From Haemaphysalis longicornis (Eukaryota; Arthropoda; Arachnida; Ixodida; Ixodidae): a stretch of 64,000 nucleotides of DNA. A program made the translations under genes and the position numbers. The stretch spans positions 26,355,436 through 26,419,435 of the forward strand of contig CM023457.1 in NCBI GenBank assembly GCA_013339765.2, written 5' to 3'. The notes beneath the pieces are model-generated. The model was not told the origin of the DNA. It searched no databases and saw nothing but the letters and a program-made list of their open reading frames with translations. Of this stretch, positions 55,560-64,000 are shown one piece after another; the first letter of the stretch is position 1; each line of letters opens with the position of its first letter.

Positions 55560-57202
55560 GTGCCGGGAGCCGGCTGTCGCGGGCACACCTTGATGCGGTG
55601 ACCAATCTTGCCGCATTGGTGACACCCTCGGTCGTTGGGCCTTTGTCCGTTGGTCAGTTACCACGAGTCGACGAAATAGTCCACGTGCGTGGAATAGGTA
55701 GCGGGAAGCTGTCTATGGGTGTTTCGAACAGGGACCCTCCATTGATGAAGGCCTTCATCATGTATATGTACATCTTCTGAGACACTCCAGTACCGAGATT
55801 GTGGTGCAAGTCAAAAGGATCCTCGGTGGCGATGCACCAGCTGTTGCACATCTTCTGGAGCTTGGTTAGGGGGGCCTTCTGATGGATGCACACCACGTGT
55901 TTCTTGAAGTTGAACTCCTCCGCGTAGAACCGCAGAATGCCCAGCCATAGCTTCCCCACGGGCTCGTTGTTCTGGCCAAACTCGCTCCACACACCTAGCA
56001 GGCGGTCGATGTCCTCAAAAACCACGCATTCCGACCTTCGATTATCACGTCTGGCTTTGGCTCCCTTTCCTGGGTGCAGCTCCTGGAGCACTGGAATGAC
56101 TGGTGGCTTGCGCTTCTGGAGGTAGTAGAGTGTCATGAGGATGTATGCATAGGAGGACAGGCTTCCCCGTGAGGCGTCACAAATGTCGCACGTTTTCGCA
56201 AAACGCTTGATGGTGTAGCTCCGTTCCCGGACTCGGTTGTCAATGCTACTGTACATTTTCAGAAGTCTTGTATCGTTGCTGCGACAGTCCCGTTGTACAA
56301 GCTGATGTCGGCCTCCAAGCCACTCGGGACGAGGAAAAGCTTGATGATGGACACCTTGGCGTTGGTGATGGCAATGACTTCGTGAAGCTCTGGGTGTTTG
56401 TGGAACTTCCTCGCAAGATACTTGATCATTCTGACGTGACTGATGTCATTGCCGTCTTTACTGCTGTTAAAGGTCAGACAAATGTCGAGATCACACCGTG
56501 CCAAGCCAAAGCCGTTGCACGACGAGCCGTACAGGGTCGTATTGGCGTCTTTGTGCGACTCCGGAATCAAGGACTGCAGTTTATGAAGCACACCTTGGCG
56601 ATCTCCCTCTTCTTGCGGCATGTAGAGCGCAGGCATTCATCACGTCTTGGGCAGACGTCGTTGAGTATCTTCGTGAAGCTCCGGGTCATGTCAGGAAGCT
56701 TCTTCAATTCGGGAGGCGCTGGTGTGGGCAGTCCTCGCGCAGGTGTCCACTCTTCATGCAGAAGGAGCGCGCCAGCGGAGGCACCTTTACGCAGGTGAGA
56801 GTCTCCCGGGTGAAGCTGTACTGGAAGTTCCCCACGCTGCAGAAGTCCAGGTCGTCCAATATCATCTGGGGGATCGGCGGTCCAAGTTTGACAAACTGCT
56901 GCGGAGGAGGAGGCGTTGTCTGCAATGTGACCGGTTGGCGGTCAACGAGGGCCCTCACGTCCCCTCGAGGAGCATTACCACCCCCTCTTTGTCCACCTGG
57001 CAGTTCTTTGGTCCCGCAGAGGTCTGCTGCGGCCGGCGGAAGCATTCTTGCACCGGTCCCGATTTCCGGGCTTCTGCGAGGACCCAATAGGTCGGTGGTC
57101 GGTGTCGTTGCGGGGCATGCCAGATGCCGTGAGCCCGAATGGCCGTTGGGGTCTCTGAGCTGCAGACACAATGGGATAACCCTGTTCCGAGTTCATTGCC
57201 AT
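55560..57202 (-). pseudogene. TUT4/TUT7-type terminal uridylyltransferase retrocopy (broken)
   Basis: Intronless, minus strand. From a possible ATG at 57202: a low-similarity N-terminal part; a zinc knuckle FCMKSGHLREDCP (about 56720-56763) in which the first Cys is Arg; a KKLPDMTRSFTKILNDVC stretch in another frame; catalytic core with YGSSCNGFGLARCDLDIC (about 56478-56531, G-S and D-x-D motifs); LEADISLYN with the third Asp; CDICDASRGSLSSYAYI; WLGILRFYAEEFNFKKHVV; DPFDLHHNLGTGVSQKMY; and a perfect CCHC knuckle CHQCGKIGHRIKVC at 55583-55624. At least four frameshifts or stops separate these (near 56704, 56636, 56257 and 55654). The family adds uridines to RNA 3' ends (pre-let-7, mRNAs). Confidence 0.9.
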
Positions 57203-57503
57203 TCTTCGCTTGCGTGGAATTCCCCGCGTGCAGGGGTGTATATGATGATGATTGTGATGTCTTATGAATTTTATTTATTTTTGCAGAGAAGGAAATCGGA
57301 ACGTAAATGAAATGTGCGGCGATGAAATCCCGGATTACATAATAATTATGGCCTCCATAAGAATTCAACCTAGCTGTTACAGAAATATCAGCTCGAAAAA
57401 TTTGGGATAAACTTAAGAGTGATTGCGTGTGGGATTGCAAAAGCATTATGTTCATTTTAATTGAAGCTGTGTGATTGATTCCCTTGTGGTAGGTATGTCG
57501 GTA

Positions 57504-57750
57504 CTGTTGATTGATTGTCGGGTTTAATGATCCGATGCTACACCTAAGCAACGAGGCGCGCCGTATATAGTGGAGGGCTGCGGATTAATCTTGACCACCT
57601 CGAGATCTTTAACGTGTGCAGAAATCTGGACACACTAGCGTTTTCGCTTTTCGCCTCCATCAGAAAAGAAGCCACCACGGCCGGGATCGTACCCACGCCC
57701 TTGGACTCAACAGCACAGCGCTTTAGCCACTCAGCCACCGCGGCGGGCGG
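57504..57750 (-). mobile_element. tRNA-derived SINE in the left arm
   Basis: Minus strand: GCGGTGGCTGAGTGGCTAAA head, GGTACGATCCCGGCC B box, TTAATCCGCAGCCCTCCACT body, short AATC tail. Same position as the SINE at 59517-59757, so it predates the duplication. Confidence 0.88.
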
Positions 57751-57950
57751 CTTTCCAGTGATGAAGGCGAAAATGATAAGGGTAATGTTGATGATTCCCT
57801 TGAAGTATTTGGCACGTACCCACAATAGTGGATTGGGCACGTCAAAAGCCTTGTCGACTGCGCTAGGTGTTTTGTATCTGAGATGCTAACAACGCCCTTT
57901 TTTTTACATCGGGGGGACATAATGCTATCGCATTTCTGCGACAGCACCGT

Positions 57951-59336
57951 TGCTTAAAAAGTCTCTCTTAAGTAGTAAACGTTTCCAGAATGGCGCGTGA
58001 CAGAGTATTATTTAGCGATTTTTTTGCCTTTTGGCAGCATTCTCTAACGTAGCTGCGTGGGTTTTTTTGGCGCGACAGCGCTTTATATGCCATGAGCGCA
58101 AAACTCGCAGCGCCTCCTTAAGGAATGAATGCCAAGCCAGCAAGAAAGAAAAGGGCCCGCACTGCCGCGAACAAGCCTTCAAAACCGTAGGATTGGCAAT
58201 CCCACCGAGCCTTAATGATTGGCTTTATCCAGGCAGTTCCAATCAGAGCGAAGAACGGTGCCTACTCGCCGCTCTACGAAACTTCGTCGAGACTCTGGCC
58301 TTCCCCATTTCCTTTAATTCCACAACCAATTGGATGTACCATTGGATGTATCCTACTTTTTCCCCAACTCCTATTACCTAATCCCTCTCCCTAGACACCT
58401 AAATTCGCTAAAGCTTAACATGGCGTCTTTGTATTCCTTGTACATAAAATAAATGCGTGTTACCACCACCACCAATGCCCATACACCTTGGGCATGCGCA
58501 GAGCGGCTCGCCTGCTGAGCGAACCAAAGCCGAGCCAAGGAATAAGGGGTGTCTTTCTTGCTAGAAGTCACTGCCTCGTTCGCCTTTGCTCAGTCGCTGC
58601 GTATGTGTAGTGAATGCTTAGGCATGAATGAAGGGGGAAATCGGCTAAGCGAAACAACCAGCCATAACCTTGCTACGCAAAGAATAACCAATCATCACTA
58701 TGGAGCAGCTTCCCGCTCACGCGCTAATTGGGAATTCACCCCATAAAATGACTTCAATATTCGAACGCTAAGGCAGTTTTATGAAGACTGGATCACGAAA
58801 ACCCGTCTATCCGTGGAGGACGTTTTGTGGGTCATTTGAGCCTGATACGAAAATGATTTTATTAATGGACCGTTGAACCCTTCAGACGGGTTTTTTGGAC
58901 TCCCGAAAATTCGGACTTGCTGGATATTCCGGACTTTCCCTTCGAAGCACCAGTTCTTCCAAAGAAGTAATGTGTATCAACAACAAATATCTAAAACAAA
59001 ATAAAGCCAAAAGTTCGATTTTTCGAACATAATTTTCCGTGAAAGAGCCACGCTGCGACTCCAGGGATGCCATTTTGAATCCTAAGCCGCCTGGTTATCT
59101 TCGGATTGGATTGGGATTAGGCTTCACTCTCGCCGAGGTAACTAATTGTGGTCTTGGAGGCCATAATTTTGCATGTATTCAGAGGCGAGAAGCAATCTCT
59201 ATATCCGGAAACGGGTCATGCGTGGCTATATTTTTAAGACACAACTTTTTTAGACACCAGAGGAGGCTGACTATAAGCAACATCATCATCAGGTTTTTCC
59301 TGTGCCGTCCCGCTATGCTAACAGACGACAGAGAGG
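57951..59336. other. Spacer between the inverted arms
   Basis: About 1.39 kb of single-copy DNA, containing the LINE 3' end at 58070-58445 and otherwise unassigned sequence. Confidence 0.7.
58070..58445 (+). mobile_element. LINE 3' end in the spacer
   Basis: Encodes VGLAIPPSLNDWLYPGSSNQ then RCLLAALRNFVETLAF, the terminal block of one tick LINE type, followed by a 3' UTR with AAAATAAATGCG and an (ACC)n end. Confidence 0.6.
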
Positions 59337-59516
59337 ACGGTGCTGCCGCAGAAATGCGATAGCATTATGTCCCCACGATGCAAAAAAAGGGCGTTGTTAG
59401 TATCTGATGGTACAAAACCCCTAGCACAATCGACAAGGCACCTGACCTATGTCGCAGATACTTCAAGGAATCATCATCATTACCATTATCATTTTCGCCT
59501 TCATCCCTGGAAAGCC

Positions 59517-59757
59517 GCCCGCCACTGTAGCTCAGTGGCTAAGACGCGGTGCTGTTGAGTCCAAGGGCGCGGTTTCGATCACCGCCGTGGTGACTGCTTT
59601 TCTGATGGAGGCGAAAAGCAAAAACGCCCGTCTGTTCGAGATTTCGGCGCACGTTAAAGATCCCCAGATGGTAAAGATTAATCCGGAGCCCTCCACTACG
59701 GCGCGCCTCGTAGCCCAGGTGTAGCATCGGATCGTTAAACCCGACAATCAATCAACA
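59517..59757 (+). mobile_element. tRNA-derived SINE in the right arm
   Basis: Head CTGTAGCTCAGTGGCTAAGA, B box GCGGTTTCGATCACC, body AAAAACGCCCGTCTGTTCGA and AATCCGGAGCCCTCCACTAC, tail CAATCAATCAACA. Counterpart of 57504-57750. Confidence 0.88.
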
Positions 59758-60059
59758 GTCACGACATACCTACCATAAGGCAATCAACCGCACAGCTTCA
59801 ATTAAAATGCACATAATCCTTTTGCAATCCCACACGTAAGCACTCTTTAGTTTATCCCGAATTTTTCGAGCTGATATTTTTGCATCAAATAGGTTGAATT
59901 CATACGGAGGCCGTAATTATTGTGTAATTTAGGATTTCATCGCCGTACATTTCATTTACGTTCCTATTTTCTTCTCCGGGAAAATAAATGAAATTCACAA
60001 GAACGTCACAATCATCATCATTTCAACCACTGCACGCGCAGAATTCCACGCAAACGAAG

Positions 60060-61170
60060 AATGGCAATGAACTCGGAACAGGGTTATCCCATTATGTAAG
60101 TAGCTCAGAGACCCCAACGGCCATTCGGGCTCACGGCATCTGGCATGCCCCGCAACGACACCGACCTCCGACCTACTGGGTCCTCGCAGAAGCCCGGAAA
60201 TCGGGACCGGTGTGAGAATGCTTCCGCCGGGTCGCAGCAGGCCTCTGCGGGACCAAAGGACTGCCAGGTGTTCCTCGGGAGGACGTGAGGGCCCAGGTTG
60301 AGCGCAAACCGTTCACACTGCAGAGGCTCGACACCCCACCGTTCCATCAGGAGAGACTGCGCACCAACCCAACCGGCGTGCCATTCGATTCCTGAGACAC
60401 GGATAAAGACAGCGGGAGGCCTACCGCCCACCCAAGGTAAAGCTGGAGGCACTGAAAACGTACAGTAGCATTGACAACCGAGTCCGGGAACTGGGCTACA
60501 CCATCAAATGTTTTGCGAAAACGTGCGACATTTGTGACGCCTCACGAGGAAGCCTGTCCTTGTATGCATACACCCTCATGACTGTCTACTACTTCCAGCA
60601 GCGCAAGCCACCAGTCATTCCAGTCCTCCAGGAGCTATACCCTGATTGGGAGACAAAGCCAGAAGGGATCATCGAAGGTTGGAATGCGTGCTTTTTGAGG
60701 ACATCGGCCGCCTGCTAGGTGTGTGGAGCGAGTTTTGCCAGGACAACGAGTCCGTGGGGGAGCTATGGCTGGGCATTCTGCGGTTCTGCACGGAGGAGTT
60801 CAACTTCAAGAAACGCGCTGTGTGCATCCGTCAGAAGGTCCCCCTAACCAAGCTCCAGAAGATGTGCAACAGCTAGTGCATCGCCACCGGGGATCCTTTG
60901 ACTTGCACCACAATCTCGTTATTGGTGCTCGAGGCCAGTGTACATATATATAATGAACGCCTTCATCAATGGAAGGTCCCTGTGCGGAGCGCCCATAGAC
61001 GGCTTCCCGCTACCTATTCTACGGACTTATTTCATCGACTCGACAACTGCCAGGCTCTCAACGGCCGAGTGTCCAGGTGCTCAAGATTGGCAGAAGGTGT
61101 TCCTCGCAGCCGGCTCCGCCCGGTGAGTGAGAAGACAGGAACACCCCAGCCGCCGAGGGACAACTGCCAG
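60060..61170 (+). pseudogene. TUTase retrocopy, right arm, catalytic half deleted
   Basis: Reads as the 55560-57202 pseudogene at the start (NSEQG,.. then SGMPRND) and, after a deletion near 60445, from YSSIDNRVRELGYTIK and CDICDASRGSLSLYAY through ELWLGILRFCTEEFNFKK to the C-terminal region. The G-S/D-x-D catalytic motif and N-terminal zinc knuckle are gone; a TAG replaces a Trp codon at about 60873, and the C-terminal knuckle is eroded. Its lesions differ from those of the other arm. Confidence 0.87.
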
Positions 61171-61689
61171 GGCTATTTGGCAAGCTAGATCAACGCGTGT
61201 ATAAACCACCAGGTCCAGGACGTGTTTAACGCTCTTGTTGTAATAAATATGCGATCTGTGGCAATAAACATGCGACCTGCATCTTCTTCTTCATCAACAT
61301 CATCATCATAATCCCCGTTATTTGCATTAGTGCAGGCGGAAAATACCGCGCAGAAGAATGTCAATCAACTCGCGACTGGAATGTCCCGTAATGTATGTAT
61401 CTGCGTGCCATTAGCGGCAACCCCAAAAATTAGTGCCCTTCCATTCTGCGAAGATGCATGGCCTGCGAAGCTGGGCGCAGTCGAAGAGGTGCACAAAATT
61501 TTTAACAAACCCCTTTTGTTTGTAATTTGCGATTGAGTATGCTTCCTAGCCAATTAACTTAAACTTAAAAGGGCTCGAGATTTATCCCAGCGAACACACA
61601 TGGGGCTGTCTGTTTCCCTCCCGCGTCGCCTCACTGTCTGTGTACCACAATTAGCTCGAAGAGTGAAGACACCAGACAGACAGTCGCAT

Positions 61690-62820
61690 TCACCGTTCAC
61701 GTGGTGATATATGCCGACAATACATGTGTTTGGGCAGATGGGATGACTCGCCGGTATGTGCGCGCACGACTGCGGAATGCCGCAGTCTTGACGACTTCCT
61801 ATGTACTTAGACAAGGTATGGAAATATACAGAAGAAAATGCGCTGTGCTTGCGTTTGCACGAAAGAGCCCATACCATTTGTATATTAATGGCGAAAGGGT
61901 GTCTTATGTGAGAAATCACAAGTTTCTCGGCATAGTTGTCGACAGAGGCCTTTCTTGGAGCGCTCACGTAAATTTTATAAAGAAGAGGCTCTCTGCAGTG
62001 GTGCATGTACTCAAACTCATCGGCGGCAAGACGTGGGGAACGCCAATGAAGTCGATGTTACAGTTCTACAACGCCCTGTTCTTGGGCTGTCTGCGGTACA
62101 GTGCTCCTGTCCTTTCTGGAGCGTGCCGCACAACTACTCGGTCACTTCAGGGTATACAAGTTCAAGCCCTGTGAACCTGTCTTGTCCTAGCACGGTGTGC
62201 GTCCACAGCAGCGACCATTGCCTTGGCTCGGAATCACCCTTTGGCAACCTTCGTGGAAGTTGAAATACTCAGGACACATATCAGGCACCTCACCCGCCTG
62301 CCTGATCATCACCTCGCGGGTATACCAGCGACCCGTCTCTCTTCCCGGGCGTCGTTCGCAAGGGTAGTAGCTGCCCACAACACCAGCATGCCATCAAACT
62401 ATACGCCGGCGATGAGACTGCTTCTTCCGCTGTGGTATGTGATGCAGCCCCGAGTTTGCCTAGATATTCCAGGAGTAAAGAAAAAACGTGATCTTGCGAT
62501 ACCGGCCCTGCAGCAGCAAACTTTGACATACAGCGACCGAACCCATATATACACCGATGGCTCAATAACATCGGGTTCTGCCGGCACTGTTATTATACCA
62601 CGAATGACACTGACCAGGACATTCAAGATAGCCAATCCTACAACCTCCACGGCTACAGGAATTACGGCTATCCGTAGCGCTCTTCACACTATCGAGCAAA
62701 AGTCATGCCGAAGATGGTCTATCCTCTGTGATTCTAAGCCTGCACTTCAGTCACTGCAGTCAGCCCTGTGCCGGGGACCTAACGAACAGCTACTGACAGA
62801 AAAAAATGTGGTTGATCCCT
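61690..62820 (+). mobile_element. RNase H-bearing LINE, plus copy
   Basis: VVIYADNTCVWADGMTRR (RT catalytic box with Asn for the second Asp), HKFLGIVVDRGLSWSAHV, then after a frame change VCLDIPGVKKKRDLAIP, HIYTDGSITSGSAGTVII, RTFKIANPTTSTATGITAI and CDSKPALQSLQSALC. Truncated in RNase H at about 62818. Same family as 52170-55000, which lacks the RT part. Confidence 0.85.
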
Positions 62821-64000
62821 TTTTCACAGGAATCGGTAAAGCACGAAAGTGAAATGTGCCTTCACAGTGTCACTTGATTGTTTATTCTGCATCGATATGA
62901 ACATGTACATGGCTATTTATACGTCGTCGGTATGACATCGTCAGACGCATCAACATTAAACCCTGGATTGCACGCGCCAGAGCACTGAGCAAACCCGAAT
63001 GAAACCACACGCGCTCGCAAACCGTGCGAACGAAACCGAACGGTTGCCAGCGAATCGTTTGGTGAACTCACGGTCCGCTACAGCGAAAGGAGCATGATTT
63101 GGCGGGTCTGCCAGCGCATCTTGTTGGTGTGCTTGGCGAGTGACGACTAGCGCGTCGTGGTCTTTGGCAAATGTGCGACCACTGCGTCCCTGCTCCGTGG
63201 AGTGTACGGTAGACGGTTGCGTTGCGACAAGCTCAGCTGGCGCCAACTGTCGGCTCTCATTAGCATCGTGATGCACTGCTTCGCTTCACCTCTTTTAGAC
63301 GGCAGCACCATCTACATGGAGGTTATAGAAGGATATATGGCGCGTTCATACAGCCGTGGCGCTTCAGCTCGTAGCGCAGTCAATAAAGCGAGGCACCCGT
63401 TGCGCGGCGGAGTTCCCGGCTCGAGTCCTGGCGCAGCCGCGTCAATGGAACTTTTAAATGCGGAGCATTTCTTAGGCTCTCCTGGTCCTGCGTCGTTGAT
63501 GGCGGCGCCGCCCACACGCTCGCTGCGCATGCGCAACTCTCCTCCTTACAACCCACCACATACAAACCCGCTCCGCGATACTAACACTAATAAAAAAAAA
63601 GAAATAGTTAGCGGCGCCCGTTTTCGTCGACCCACGACTCCTCTGGCCGCAACGGGAGGTACGGCGGGTGCTCTTCCCACTACGCCTACAAATCCGGGAC
63701 AGGAGCAAATGCTACGAACGCGCCTTATGTCCTTGATCTCATTCGAACTACGTCAGAAGCTACTGATACAACGAAGGCACTGAACGTCAGCGGAAACGAC
63801 GACGAACTGAAAACTTTACAGGGGGATGCTGAATTTCCCGTGGGAAAGCTGTGGCGGGAAGCGCACGCGCCTTGCAGCTCAACCAGCCCCGTCCGCAGCG
63901 CCTCTGATGATGATAGTGGCAGATGCCCCTAGGGATTGGCCAACCAAAGAATCCATCACGAGATAGGTTCGCGCGTTCAACCACCGTTGTCATCTTCCCG
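62821..64000. other. Mostly unassigned end region
   Basis: At 63157-63783 a 208-codon plus frame runs across a tRNA-like repeat and a Pro/Thr-rich stretch and is probably not one gene. Near 63905-63960 CCCCTAGGGATTGGCCAACC repeats a stretch also found at 41447-41466. Confidence 0.4.
63358..63460 (+). repeat. tRNA-like SINE remnant
   Basis: CTCGTAGCGCAGTCAATAAA resembles an A box and TTCCCGGCTCGAGTCCTGGC a B box, about 35 nt apart; followed by a short unique-looking tail. Different family from the Ruka-like SINEs. Confidence 0.5.

Larger units (their letters stand above)
55025..57950 (-). repeat. Inverted duplication, left arm
   Basis: Aligns by eye in reverse orientation with 59337-61646, at roughly nine matching bases in ten over long stretches. 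Inner end is CGGTGCTGTCGCAGAAATGC (reversed), outer end CACAGACGGGG near 55030. It contains a TUTase-derived pseudogene and a SINE at the same relative place as the other arm. Flanking LINE copies (52170-55000 and 61690-62820) extend the symmetry. Confidence 0.85.
59337..61646 (+). repeat. Inverted duplication, right arm
   Basis: Plus-strand counterpart of 55025-57950. It is shorter because it lacks the segment corresponding to about 56260-56950 (junction near 60445). Outer end CACTGTCTGTGTACCAC near 61630-61646. Confidence 0.85.

Noticed and set aside
63157..63783. 208-codon plus frame as a gene
   Set aside because: It crosses a tRNA-like repeat and low-complexity sequence; no domain visible.

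Overview
The window looks like nuclear DNA of an arthropod, most likely a hard (ixodid) tick. The reasons are split genes with GT/AG introns of several kilobases, a heavy load of non-LTR retrotransposons, several tRNA-derived SINE copies with (AATC)n tails resembling tick SINEs such as Ruka, MITEs, microsatellites, and no bacterial-type gene organisation. All exon and element calls were made by eye from sequence; no database search was possible, so TE boundaries are approximate and splice sites are predictions.

Three host genes lie on the minus strand. At 58-1659 are two exons of an arylsulfatase-type sulfatase, with the CTPSR active-site motif and a degenerate L1/Tx1-like LINE in the intron between them. 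At 15188-20944 are three phase-compatible exons of a neprilysin-like M13 peptidase (N-terminal part); two of them carry an apparent extra C in a C-run. At 25959-44528 is an essentially complete ten-exon D-amino-acid/D-aspartate oxidase gene, from start codon and Rossmann motif (44.5 kb) to the DAO signature, a C-terminal ARL peroxisomal signal and a poly(A) signal (25.9 kb). Its introns are packed with LINEs, SINEs, MITEs, a foldback-like element and a Helitron/PIF1-like helicase fragment. Oxidase exon 5 with its flanking intron recurs as a damaged copy at 23.95-24.13 kb, downstream of the gene.

From about 52 to 63 kb lies a large diverged inverted duplication. Each arm holds an intronless, broken copy of a TUT4/TUT7-type terminal uridylyltransferase, a SINE at the same internal position and a LINE of one family; a 1.4 kb spacer separates the arms. 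If transcribed through, it would fold into a long hairpin RNA carrying uridylyltransferase sequence.

Everything else is transposable-element debris: I/Jockey-like LINEs with RNase H (10, 11, 18, 22, 24-26, 31-33, 35-37, 45-46, 52-55, 58, 62 kb), RTE (7.6, 14.5, 26.4, 51 kb), CR1/L2-like (19.5, 50 kb), paired MITEs, a 116-bp perfect palindrome at 45.8-45.95 kb, simple repeats and unassigned AT-rich or GC-rich spacers.
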